This document shows, piece by piece, positions 49,601 through 61,265 of a DNA stretch of 64,000 nt (position 1 is its first letter; the number at the start of each line of letters is the position of its first letter). The position numbers were made by a program, and so were the translations under genes. The notes under the pieces are model-generated. The model did no database searches. It was not told the origin of the DNA and saw only the letters and a list, made by a program, of their open reading frames with translations. The stretch lies in assembly GCA_921293015.1 (NCBI GenBank), contig OV121081.1:75657022-75721021 (forward strand). The letters are read 5' to 3'. The stretch is from Phorcus lineatus (lineage: Eukaryota > Mollusca > Gastropoda > Trochida > Trochidae).

Positions 49601-51989
49601 AAATATGTTGTATTGCATATCCAAAATTCTGTGGTTGATTTGTTATGGTTGATTAGTTGCAAAGTTATGAGGCTGAGCCAGACACAATGGCTAACAGAGG
49701 GACGGTGATGTTGCGATATGCTGCTCAGTTAACATTGCTGCTATCCTTTGGTCCAAAAGCCTTGTATTGCTCTCTGATGACTGGTTGCTCACCACATTTC
49801 TTACCCTGCAACGTGTCCGATGTCTAGCGAGGCCTCACTTACAATCAGTAAAGAATGCTGCTGAGAGCTTACCAGCAAGAAAACATGGCCTAATATTGCT
49901 TGAAATTAAAATGAAAATGTTGTGAATGCAACATGGTCATATCTGACAATCTTTTAATATCTTTGCACTGCAATATTTTTTATATCAAGCAAATTGCCTG
50001 TAGTAAGAAGAGCTATTGTCTGTTAGTGTGATTAACGTATGTATGACGCAGTCATTTCCATTGGCTGGTTATATAACATTACAAGGCTTTTGGCTTGATG
50101 GATGACAGGTTATATATAAGGATCAATATGGATACAATTATGCTTGTGGAGTAGGCTGATGGCCACTTTTTAAAATATTCTTTTAATTCCATTTCAATTC
50201 ATGTTTACAATTTATATTACACAGTAGGCAATGTATATGTCATAAATCCAAACATATGTAGAAATAATACAATTATTAGTGAGGGTAGCCATACAGAACT
50301 AACATCGTTGTAAACTACGCTGGACAATGAGTTTTGTGTATTTTATGAGCGCTAGGATAATTGCCACTTGATCTCAGGTAACTTGTTATAATCTGAGATG
50401 AATCATTTCTACCCACCTGAAACAACCTTCAAGTAGATGTTTCTGTTTTCACTGCCGGCTGTACACGAGTATGTGCCAGAGTCAGCAGCCGACATCTTAG
50501 CCTTACTAATGGTCAGAGCGGTTTCATCTCCACCCATTCCTACTTCAAACTTTTTGGTTCTTTTAAAACCAAAATCTGTCACAGAGTTTCCGTCCTTTTC
50601 CCACTTAGTGTCTGATGCGCCTGTGCATGTCATATTGACCCCACGTCCTTCAAGAATGTACAAGGTAGAATAGTTAGGATCAATCTTTGGGGGCGCAGCA
50701 TTTACTGAAAGAAAGACAAACAAAGGTTTAAAGAAGGGTGGGATAATCCCAGGAATATGCTTATCGAATTAGCAACCACTTTGACTTACTACTTAAGAAT
50801 ACTCAACTATAAAATTGGTTGGCCACCTTGAATACATGTAGATTTTACACTTACCTTAAAACGTGAAATGGAAATAATATTCAAGCTGTTATCTTGAAAA
50901 AAAATTTAAAATATAGCTTGGGAAAATGGCAAATCAATTCCATAGTTAAAACCTACAACACGAATCAAGAAGGTATAGGAAACATGCTGTATTTTGTTTA
51001 ACAGTTTTCAGTCCTTTATTCTGGTTAGGGTCATTTTGAAACAAAGCCATTTACACTGAGCCAAAGCTGACATCCATTTTAACAACTTTTCCTTATAAAA
51101 AAAAAAGAACTTGAATATTTTGGGTTCCTTTTGGTGTTCCCTTTGTCAAAATTATCAATGAAACACTATAACAAAAATTCAAAATAATGTAGTTTTATAT
51201 GATATCCTGTATTTTACTTACATGAATGATCATGTTTGGTTTGATATGTCAAATGGTTAGAACTCTCTCCCGTACCTTCTGCAAGCGCTTTGAGCATGAC
51301 TTTCAACGTGGATATAGCGCTATATAAATTGACTTTATTATTATTATTTATCTTTGCAATGATTTCAATTAACATTTGATGTGGTTGAGATTAAGCCATT
51401 CATTTTTGCAGAATCAGTTCCCTCTTGACCTGCAGAAGTAAGTTGGGAATAACAACTGAAGTCACAGATGACAAAAGCAGTTGAATTGACCCATAAATAT
51501 TTGAGTTGGGATATCTATTTAATGGTAGACCTATATGGGTTTTATGAGTGCGACAGGTCATAGTAGAAGAACTACCTTCTAAGTAGTTGTGATTTGGGGT
51601 ACCAAAATTGCTTACTAAATGACAAATTGTAAAACACAAAGGAATATGATTTCTTGACTTGCTTTTCAATTCAACTTGATATTTAGGACATGATCACGGC
51701 CATATCATACCCTAAATTCGTGATCACTGAACACTTTCTGTGGCCGATATACCTAACCTATGTAACAAATACAGCGTTAAATAGATTACAGAGTTCTTAT
51801 TTTCGTCATTTTCGTATACCCTTTACTAGAAAATAATTTATGCGGTTGGATCAGCTGATTGTGCGACACAGAATCTGACCTTGGATTCACTATCTGAAAT
51901 ATAGACGCATTTTCACTTGTTATTTACTTACCGATTATGGCACAAATTGCCACCGAAATGACGGCGATTGAGATCAACGGTGGTGCCAT
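43681..51989 (-). CDS. Basigin/neuroplastin-family immunoglobulin membrane protein, seven coding exons
   Basis: Exons in order: 51989-51932 (signal peptide, MAPPLISIAVISVAICAII), 50704-50417, 48973-48794, 46191-46108, 45682-45386, 44729-44597 and 43741-43681 (TAG). All junctions keep frame; all introns are phase 1 except the last (phase 2). The product has 366 residues. Ig1 is 21-115 (Cys46, Trp54, Cys100 in DSGTYSC). Ig2 is about 117-203 (Cys134, Trp148, Cys185 in DTGEYFC). Ig3 is 205-302 (Cys227, Trp239, Cys282 in KGNYMC). The helix KLAALWPFLGIVAEVVVLCV (from 304) has the intramembrane Glu and Pro that define this family. The tail holds YEKKRSRSEEEEE and ends GKDEVRQRNVRA, like basigin and neuroplastin. 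Vertebrate members chaperone monocarboxylate transporters and Ca2+ pumps to the plasma membrane. Invertebrates have a single co-orthologue, so I leave the symbol open. Confidence 0.95.
43968..44301 (-). mobile_element. Retroposon insertion nested in an older relative, with 11-bp target duplication
   Basis: CAATCTACCCA flanks 44053-44301 on both sides (44042-44052 and 44302-44312). The insert begins aggtgaggtgagttggtgtt and continues taacgccgctttcaag. The sequence just outside (43968-44016: ggagtgagcgagttgttgt...atatttcagcc) is a diverged copy of the same family. The (gtga)n side would be the tail if the element reads on the minus strand. It lies in the last basigin intron. Confidence 0.75.
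45966..46030. repeat. Dispersed repeat piece shared with 49.7-50.15 kb
   Basis: caatacaaggcttttggtttg followed by gtggat recurs as tacaaggcttttggcttgat at about 50091, and inverted as ccaaaagccttgtattgc at about 49754, all within basigin introns. Confidence 0.55.
47169..47320. mobile_element. Foldback MITE
   Basis: gggcctagattttcgaagct continues ctcttag and is matched inverted by ctaagagagctttgaaaattt. An inner hairpin (ctaaatagtcgtaggccaatg / cattgacctccgactatttg) follows. It is in a basigin intron. The target duplication is not clear. Confidence 0.7.
47496..48554. mobile_element. TA-flanked inverted-repeat transposon, 1059 bp, non-autonomous
   Basis: Perfect 25-bp terminal inverted repeats (gggcaaactgaccgaggttc + ggaca) are flanked by TA at 47494-47495 and 48555-48556, the Tc1/mariner signature. 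Degenerate pieces of the terminal motif recur inside (cttcggacacttttgac, cttcggacagttttgaccat, ggttcggacactttt, ctgtccgaacgtcgg). No transposase ORF remains. It is inserted in a basigin intron; the perfect ends suggest recent activity. Confidence 0.9.
49690..50130. repeat. Degenerate inverted-repeat element
   Basis: ccaaaagccttgtattgctc (about 49754) and tacaaggcttttggcttgat (about 50091) are inverted around about 330 bp. The exact limits are uncertain; it lies in a basigin intron. Confidence 0.45.
51280..51352 (+). repeat. Retroposon 3' tail
   Basis: caagcgctttgagcatgact, then gtggatatagcgctatataa and (att)n, is a motif that ends many SINE/LINE copies in invertebrates. Only the tail is recognisable here. 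Confidence 0.5.
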
Positions 51990-54900
51990 GGTTGGAAAAC
52001 AGTTACTGTCAATCTGTGGATGCTACAACAAAGCAATCCCACAATGAATATCTTCGTCACAATATACTCCGGCTGATAACTTCAGCTATCATGGAGGAGG
52101 TAGTTACTGCGCATGCGCTAATATTCTTTCGCCACAAGCTATACCTCGTTTCAAGAAATGTCGATCTAAAGGCAATGATCTGGTAGTTTTTCGGTTTTGC
52201 CTCTATAACAGCTGCCACTGTCAATGTTTCTAAGAGATTGACACGACAAGAACCATTTCAATTAGATATAGTTTCGACATAAAATAATTCGTATCAATTT
52301 AATCCGACTTATAAACAGTGGAAGCTATATCAACGCTTAACAGAAGAGATAGCAGCATGTAAATTAAGGAAATTTGTACGGTCATGTACAGAGTCGCACT
52401 CTGTACTGGGTTTGGCGAACTACGGAAGGAAGTACGGATATTTGAGGACAGCATTGAGTTCATATCAGTCATCAAGACGAAACTAGAATATATACTTGCA
52501 GAGCGCTGACCTAGAACCTATTGTTTAGTTTGAGCGTGTACTTCAAACAACCGCTTCACTAGCTTATTATATAGAGGCCTAAATTTCGGGGAATTTTTAT
52601 TAAAAAAATATTTTTAAAGCAGAAAGTGAATTTGAGTAAATGCTACATTATTCTTATATGATTAAAGATCCACTCGAAGGTTTAATATCGACGGATCATG
52701 AATATATTTTTCTCATTTACATATATCCAAATTTCAATTAAAGTTTTTTTTCTTCATTTTTGTTCAAGTAACATTCCCACGTACATAATCCCAAATCTAT
52801 TTATTATGGTTTCGAAGTAAACCTTAAATAATACAGTGATAATTTACATCACGTTTTAACTACCGATTTAACCCTTGCACTTTGAAAGGGTCATAAATAT
52901 GAAGTCACGTGTCACTCAATCACAAACAATAGATGTAGGCCTATATATAATGTGCTTAATCCTTATTCACAGGCAGAAGCGCTTGGGGCATTCTGCTATA
53001 ACCTGTTTCAAAATATGCAGGTTAATTATTAGCATATAATTCATACAACAGTTAATGATCTCGGATTCTCATTATTTGAATAAATACTTAACAAGTGGAC
53101 TGTATCAGCTGCCCTTCCGACAATATGGCAACCTATAGCAGTATATGACGACTCGTTAATTCAGACAATTCAGTGAAATAATTAACTCTCTAATCAGTCC
53201 CGAATACCTATATTCATATGCACGTATTGCATTAATTATTATTGTCTTTATCATGGACCTATTATATCCTTTCGATAGCAACATTTAAAAACATATCATG
53301 TAAGTAAACCAATGTTAAATGTTCACGAAATAATTATACAGCAGGGCTTTGTTTTTGTTAACGATTTTATGTAAACCCAGCGTCAATATCGATAATGCTT
53401 CATTTTTCTTCACGCGGCCGTTGAAAAAAAAAGATTAGGTCAACGGTTTTGGCATGTATAAACTGGGTTGGGGCTTCACTTTCTACATAACTTTTCCCGA
53501 ACCCCGTGTTACTTAGAAGGCTACACAATTCAACCCCTCCAACTTGGTCATGCTGTAGCGGGATTTTTCGTGGCCCCTGATATATATATGTAGACATATA
53601 TGCTTACAGATGTGTTCTGGTTTCACGCAACTGAAGCCAGTTTCAGCTGGAACAAGTGAGCATGTTTGTCATAATTTAAAATATGGTCCACGTTCTTATG
53701 GTTAAAAAAAATCAAGCAAATTTTCTTCTTTAAGGGTTAAAACAATTAATTCGTCGCTGATAAAATTCAGTATTTTAATCAATTATGACATCCAACGATA
53801 CGACATATAAATACGCCGCTTATTGATATAACTGTGACAGATATTCATAGTTGAATAAACATCTTCTTTGACAATGCTTGACATACTGGCCTAGTTTGAA
53901 CAGTCTAACAAAGCGACACCAGCAAAGAGATTTATATCCGTGCGTTGAATGATAAGGGGAAATTAGACTCTACCATTGAATCCATGTCATAGATTTGCAA
54001 GTTTAGAAATGACATTGACAGTGAACGTGCACTCAGTACTTAGCTAAGCTGCGTTTGAGCTTGAGACTTAATTATATGTACATTGTGTAAAGGTGATCTT
54101 AATATGTTTTGTGATGAACCTACTTTTAGTGTATATATACTCACTCCCATATCATTTTACATATATTTTCAGATCTATTAGTTTCAACACAATCATTCAT
54201 GACTAAACGTTTACTGTTTAACAATTTTTGATTTTGAGAAATAGTGATTTTGTTTGGGGTGCTTAATTCGTATTTATAATGTTGTACAAATGATAAAACC
54301 GCACATAAAATCCTCTCTTGTCGAATCAAACACGGGTAACTCTCAGTTTGATCTGAATGAGGGTAGGCGGGTACGTAATGTTGATAAGTATATGTTTCTT
54401 ATATGGCGCTAACTATGTAGATTGATGTTGCCCCGGCAGAACTTATTTTGAAATATTTGAAAATCACAAGAAATATGTGACATGGATGTAGGATCTTAAA
54501 TAGAAAATAAAAATGATATACCTCCATTGCTGAAGAATCACAATTTGGATCTTTAGTAAGTCATTTTCTTTCCTGAAAGAGTATGTGAATTAAATGCAAA
54601 TGATGGTAAGAAATGATTTCTTTCTGCATAACGATTTCTTTACCTTGACTTTCGGAGTTTCGCGGGGAAGAAGTTGGTGTATCCACACATCTTTACATTT
54701 ATCAGCAATTAGATATGCATACCGACTTTGTATAAAATCTAACATCTGTTCTTTACTGGTGTTAATTTGTGATTAGTCTGATATTTTACATTCTCAAACA
54801 GTAAGCGACATTTCCCATGTTCTACCCTCTATCAGCAACTGACACACAAACACATTTCCTGGCATTTGCAGTAATCTGTACCCTTTCTAAAATAAGAATG

Positions 54901-56359
54901 TAAACGTTCTACCAAAAGAACAAAAATGGCCAAGTTTGAAATATGCTTTTCGACTAGCCGTGTTTGCCCTTTGAATAAGGTGACACTCACTGGCTGGGCC
55001 ACAATTTTCATTATCTTTACAGTGTCCACAGAATGTCAGTATTTAATAGGTTGACAAGTAAAAAGTTCGTTATGACTTCATCGACTTTTTGAACGATTTT
55101 CTAGTTTAAAAGTCATCGGAGTTAGAAAACTTTCGACACCTTTGCAGTTATCTAGGTACATAAATCATTTCACTATTTGATAATGAGAAAACCATCGTAT
55201 TTTATTTCAATTTGCCATGTATTCTACAAGCAATCATCGATTTTATCAATTCACAGGAATACAAGATTATTGCGCACCATTGTCTTTTCTATGTATAACT
55301 CATAAGGCTTTAGAGAATGCCTAATGTTTAGATACTTTATCCACCCTGTATAATGCATATCAAACCTCACTGTCGGTCTGCAAGAATAACAATACGTAAC
55401 ATGTAACACGTTGAATATCTGTAATCGCTTCTGTAACAAGTTGTACCAACAATATGCACATGCCAACCCGTCTGTTGTTATTTCAGCAGTAAAGTATTTG
55501 TTTAGATCTTATATTAAAAAAAACCATATGCGAGTACTCAGTTTTAGGCGCATGTACAATGTACATGATAACGGAGGGCATTATCAAGGGTCCATATTAG
55601 GGCAATATTACTGATAGGTGTGTACACCTGTATCAAACATCCCTACATAGTATTTGAATATCAATTTGCCAAACAAAGTTCTTGTATGCATTGTTCGAAG
55701 AAAAATTCCATTATTTAACCGTAAATTATGTTCTAATGCAATGGCTGATACAACTATTTTGAAATTTCAGTGGCGCGTCAAGGGGGTGGTTGTAGGCAGT
55801 TGGGTCATGTCAACCCCCGCAGTGGAAAAGAAGAACCAACGTTTCTAAATAGATGAACCCCCTTCTATTATTATGTTAACAATATGCGTTTTTATAGACT
55901 ACATTTATGTTGTGTTTCCATCTACCAGAAGGTAAACATGGCTTCTTTTAGGAGACGCTTCTTTTATTTGTGTTGATATTAATCACATCATATTCATTAT
56001 GTTTCCTAAAGCGTATATAAACTAGTCAAAGTTGCCTTGCTATTTTTACTCTGATAATGTACGATTTGCAGGCATATTTTCTGAGGTTTAATCAATTTCA
56101 TTTTATAATCGATGATACATACTGCTTCATAGTTATAATTCTCACGAAACCTTTCAAAGCCCTTTGATCTGCACTAAATCACAAACGCGTCACGAATGAG
56201 CTAACTGTTTTCCACATGAGAGTTTTAAAAGAACGGATTGTTTTGTAAAATACTGATACTTATTCTTTGTTTAAAACGGTAAAAACACGATAAGTAACTC
56301 GTGGTTGGTCTATATATAGACGACGGTAACTCCCGTTCCACAAAACATTTCCCATTTAC

Positions 56360-56716
56360 TTTAAAAGGTGCAGTGACACATTTACTTGGTGGTAATTTTA
56401 TTTCTTCAAATTCCCCCAGTAAGTAAATGTTTATGCCATACGCATTATCCTCAGATTGTCAAACACCTCACCTTAGTCGTAGAAGAAAGTATCCGGTATC
56501 AAGCGATAACTACTACTGGCCATTTTAGTGAGAACACCTTTTAATAATTTAAGGAAGGAAAGTGGATTCGTGTAGGTAAAAAGAACATGTTACGATCGTT
56601 TGAGAACTGCTTCTTTTGATTAAAAAGGTAGCCTTGCATGCAATTGTTTAAACTATTTTCTTTTTCGCGAGATCACTTTGTTTGCAAATAAAAACGTGCT
56701 ACTTCCCCTTTAATGC
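56360..56716. mobile_element. Second copy of the 41.65-kb MITE family
   Basis: The right end is gtgctacttcccctttaatg and the left end tttaaaaggtgcagtgacac. The inner order ttcttttgattaaaaaggta, gcatgcaatt, ctttttcgcgagatc matches 41.89-41.98 kb. Confidence 0.65.
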
Positions 56717-58628
56717 TACAATCAATTATAGCTTATGTTACAAGCATGGGCTAAACTTATTAATAACTCTGCTAATAACTGCTTTGTAGAACGTCACGTA
56801 ATAAAACCATGCATCATCAGTCCGTATAAATGTAAAATGTTTTAATTGAGTTCTCTCCTTGTTGGAATAACTGTTGGAAGCAATCCACATACATTTAGTT
56901 TATTTCTAAATCATTTGGACATTTGACAAATACAAAGCACAAAGTCGTTCCGATGTTCCAAAACATTTAGAGACAAATCTCTTTCAAAATGCTGACGAAG
57001 TATAAAACAAGTCATATATCAAACATACACTGTCTGTCTATGTTTAACTCTTATCTTGCGTTTTAGACAGGATGAAAAGGTCGAACAAACCCCTATAGGA
57101 TCAACCCTAATATTTATCAAATGACATTAATTACATGAAATTACATAATTTGCTACAGATATATGTAAGTATGACAATAGTGTCTACTCCCAACTAATAC
57201 ACTCCAACATCCCGTTACGAACTGAACATTTTACGTGCGCATCTAATACTTAGATTCTATCAAATAGTTATATAAATTTATGATATCAAATTTATTCTTT
57301 TGAACTAAATGAATAAAAAATCTAATAATTATCATCATTATACCAGGTTCAAACGTTGTCTGCTCGTCCTTTCATATCATACACATAACACAACAAGAAG
57401 ACAAACACACATTACGAACACGGTGCCGCGAGCACTTGCAGTACTTATATACACACGGCTTCTGAACATGCGTCTTGATGACCTGGGATGATATACCTAA
57501 CCTTGTTTCCTAATGCATCCTTGAAACAATTATAGGGGTTAGAATATAACTATAACCTCTACCCTACTCTTTTAATTTTAAAAGTTAATATTTTGACAGT
57601 TTAACTAGAGACAAATAGAGTAATCCTATAGCAAAATGTTTGGCCAGTCGCAACACACTCAAGTACAATAAGTCCAAAGCTCATATCCATAAAACTCCTA
57701 CACGACTTAGTCAATCAAAATAGCTCAAGGCGAGATTAAATCCACAACATTTCAGACACAGACTATGCCACTCCTTTATTATATATTTATCCACTTGTAG
57801 TTTGCGAACTGGACAGAAGCTACTTAAGTAGATCACTACGGTGGCGGTTGACGGCATAGCCGTTCAGGAGTAAGGGAATCCGTCATCGTGCATTTCAAAA
57901 CGCACGTTGATGTACTTATGCCCGGTTGTTAAATCGCCTGATTATCAATAAAATGTTTGGAAAAAGAAAAGCCTCCTATCCCAGCTATACTGTGCATGCT
58001 ATATTAATTTGCTTTACTTTCGATAATCTCTCTATTTCTGTACCAGTGATAATCATCGCGTTTCAAAGAACAAGAATGGTATAGAATCCATGGTCAACAA
58101 GAGTTATGTTCAAAACCAAATATTATTACGTGTCAGCATGGTTAATGGTAACATTCAACTCCGACAGGCGAAATGTAGATACAAGATTGCTGTAACAAAA
58201 GTCATATAAAACAATAAATATACAAGCCAATATAAATACAAACGCATTTTGAGAATATCGCCAAGCACAAATATCACATCAAAGCTGCAAAGGAATGGGT
58301 AAAGCGTAAAAAGACATGTCATAACGACAACCTCTGACATTAAAAACAATACATACAATATTATCAGTTTCAAGGTGAAACTTAAGGTTACAACCTAACG
58401 TATTCAACTTGTAGTATCAACTAGACAATTTCAAATGAAAAACACCAATACTCATGAACATAAAACAGCAGAAACGGTGACGTTTGCAGGTCAAAATATC
58501 TGTTAGATTGGGAAGAGGTTTTGATACAAAAAAGTTTGTAACGACATTGAATCAAGTCAGTCATTGCAATAATCATTTCCCATGTCTTGAACCTGGTTTT
58601 GTTGTCATCAAAGTTACAAACGAAACGA

Positions 58629-58692
58629 GTGAGTGAGTGAGTGGGTTGTTGTATAACGCCGCTTAGGCAATATTTCAGCCATTAACGGCGGC
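58629..58692 (-). mobile_element. 64-bp truncated retroposon with perfect 13-bp target duplication
   Basis: ACAAACGAAACGA occurs at 58616-58628 and 58693-58705. The insert, starting gtgagtgagtgagtgggttg and containing taacgccgcttaggcaatat, belongs to the family at 43.97-44.3 kb. If the (gtga)n side is the 3' tail, this is a severely 5'-truncated minus-strand copy. Confidence 0.9.
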
Positions 58693-60253
58693 ACAAACGA
58701 AACGACCAGGTGTTTCTCTTTTGAGACATTATAGTTAAACACTACAAGTTCTTAACCATTTCAACCATTCCGATTGTCCGACGACTCACCACATATAAGC
58801 AGCTATAAGTATATAAGCATAACAACCATTAACTTTGATACATATTAGTTTTGAAATATAGACAGTAAAAGCGGTTATTTGACGACGTCTATATGGTATG
58901 CCACATTCTTTATAATCTTCGCAAAAATACAATTGAGTACAACTTTAATATTCTTTGGTTTAAGTCAGGTTCTGAAAGTAATCTAAGATTTCTATTAATA
59001 TTTCTGTAACAACATTCAACAAGGATATCGAATTATTAAGCTTTTCAACCGAAGTACACAAACTATCAAAGAAACCTGTCCAGAAGAAAATTATCACATC
59101 AGAATTCCAGATAGTAGCCAATTTACATTTAAGGACGAAGACATGATGTTTTAACAAAGTACATCACTTTGTTAAATAAAAAAATGTGAGAAAAATACTT
59201 ATTATTTAAATTTCCAAATTTGTAAACTTTGTAATGGAAATCCAGTTACAATCTACAACGAATCGTCTATGCAACATCTTACTGATCCCATCTGTATAAC
59301 CAGTTATCCTTCGTGACCTAACTTATAGAATGCTTTTTGAAGATATAAAAAACACCATTCCTGATAATGTTGTACAAAACGGTCCCTTACGACCGACTGC
59401 TCTTCAAACGTTATGGACAAGGCAATACATAATTCTACATATAATTCTTGACCTGAAAACCGGGCTTCTGGTGTTTTCTCACCATTAGAATATAGCTAGT
59501 TTATATAGCTATAATGTATATCAGCTATAATGTTGAAACAGTGAGGTGTTCATTGTTAAATATTCACATACAAATAGTATATTTTAATTATAGAATGTTT
59601 GAATATCCATGTTAAAAGATGAATAAAGGCAATGTGCAGATGATTATTATACATGATCATATTTCTCTTCGTGGGTTGAACATATAAGATATTCATTTTG
59701 AAATATTTGTTGATGTTTTCTGCCCTATCTCTTTGTTTGTATCCAGTGTTCCTCCAGTGTATTAATTGTGCAGTTGTGCTTTGTAAGGCAATGATCAACG
59801 ACAGTAGAGCAACTGACTGGGTCCCTGCCTCGAGTCTCGCTTAGAGCAGCAACCTCACGGGAATGGTTTTGCAGAGCTCTTCCGCTGGGATCTTATGTGG
59901 AACTTCCGCCTCCGGTTCATGTAATCTCTGTCATTTTCATCTAGCTTTGACAAAGGCCACTATCAACCAAAGCTTCATAAAGTCCTAACATATAAAAGCG
60001 ATAGCCAATTAGATTCAAGGCAAGTTTTGAATATAGAAAAAAAGCTCAAGATCTGTAACAGAAATTGAAAGATCGAAAAAATGAAATCTTGATTAGATCT
60101 GTCGATATTGTATAATTCAAACGAAAACAGATGAAATTTCACTCAAACCGAATAAACCCTCTTCAATTCTAGATGAAACTTCCAAAAGCACCAACTGAAA
60201 TTGCCAGTTATTCTTCAACTTTCAACTCGCCATCATTTATCTCTTCATTAAGC

Positions 60254-61197
60254 TCACTGCGCAAATAGGAGAAAACTCAGAATGAGGACCAACTGCCCAA
60301 GTCCGAGGCGCAGGTAGGAAGCGCTGTTTATGACTCCCTCAATGGCCACCACAAATGATCGCTGTTTTCGCCCCAAAGAATTTTCCACGTTGCAGACATA
60401 GACCCCGGCGTCCGTCTGTAACACGTCTGAAATTTGAAGCCGAGACCCGCTGCCTGTCTCCGTTATTTTCACTCTTCCTTCAGGTTGGATGACGTCATCG
60501 TCCTTCAGCCACGCCACATCCGGTTTAGGATAGCCATGCGCATTGCAAGTAAGGTCAATAGTTTGATTTCCGGAGACGGACACGGTTGAGTCAGCTTTCT
60601 CATTGCGGAAGTAGGGCTTACCTATAAAGTGATAAACAAATAAACAATTATACAATTACTCTATATATGTATAATACGTTGGTTCAAAATGGGATGAAGT
60701 GTGATTCGAATACAGGGCTTAAAACATCTTTCCATAGCTAATAAATCATGGACTCCCGCCTTTGCACTAGGCATACGTCACAGAGCTTTGTATGAAAGTC
60801 AAAGGAATATGATAGTTGATTGAAACACGAGCAAGTCATCAACTGTTAAGTCAATCAAGTCAGCGATTATAATAGGGACGCTGATTCTGAACTGATTTAG
60901 TCTGTATTTTCGGATACGAATGGCCTTTTTCAAAAAAGATTTGCAAACTGTTGAACTTGAAAAGCATCTTCTTTTGTCATTATTTTGGTTCAAAGTATGT
61001 TATACATTTCTAAGGTATTGTTAACGTGTGTACTCAGCCTTAACTTCAATTTAAAACAATATTAGGTTTCATCAAACCTATTTGAAGACATAAGCAACTC
61101 TTACCGAACATTTTAGCCATGTCCTTGAAGGAGTGGCTGGAGGGTGTTCCTTGGAAGAAAATGACGTCACACTCGTACTCTCCCGCATCGTCCTCCA
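60254..61197 (-). CDS. 3' end of a GPI-anchored immunoglobulin-domain protein (partial)
   Basis: Exons 61197-61105 and 60621-60254 (TGA) join in phase 1. The first gives the end of one Ig domain (EDDAGEYECDVIFFQG, with the Tyr-x-Cys of strand F). The second gives a complete I-set domain: TIDLTCNAHGYPKPDVAWLK, then SRLQISDVLQTDAGVYVCNV and ENSLGRKQRSF. It ends in GVINSASYLRLGLGQLVLIL and SFLLFAQ, a small-residue site, spacer and hydrophobic tail typical of a GPI-attachment signal. At least one more exon (phase 1 end) must lie upstream, and none is visible up to 64000, so the gene runs off the window. The layout resembles lachesin/IgLON-type neuronal adhesion proteins; the exact family cannot be fixed from two exons. 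Confidence 0.85.
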
Positions 61198-61250
61198 CTG
61201 CAACAACAACCACGGTGAGTTCAGGTTCAAACAACGGCACACAATATCAA

Positions 61251-61265
61251 GGGGGGGGGGGGGGG
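61251..61265. repeat. Poly-G run (15 G)
   Basis: An uninterrupted G tract 54 bases upstream of the acceptor of exon 61197-61105. It lies on the plus strand, so the pre-mRNA has a C tract that may form part of the pyrimidine signal. Confidence 0.95.

Larger units (their letters stand above)
51990..60253. other. 8-kb gene-free spacer upstream of the basigin-type gene
   Basis: It should contain the basigin promoter (near 52.0-52.2 kb, relatively GC-rich, no TATA seen) and, at its right end, the 3' UTR of the next Ig gene. I find no exon with paired splice sites. ORFs at 53400-53597, 54832-55029, 55411-55848, 58155-58373 and 58960-59157 have no family content. Two mobile elements are listed separately. 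Confidence 0.45.
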
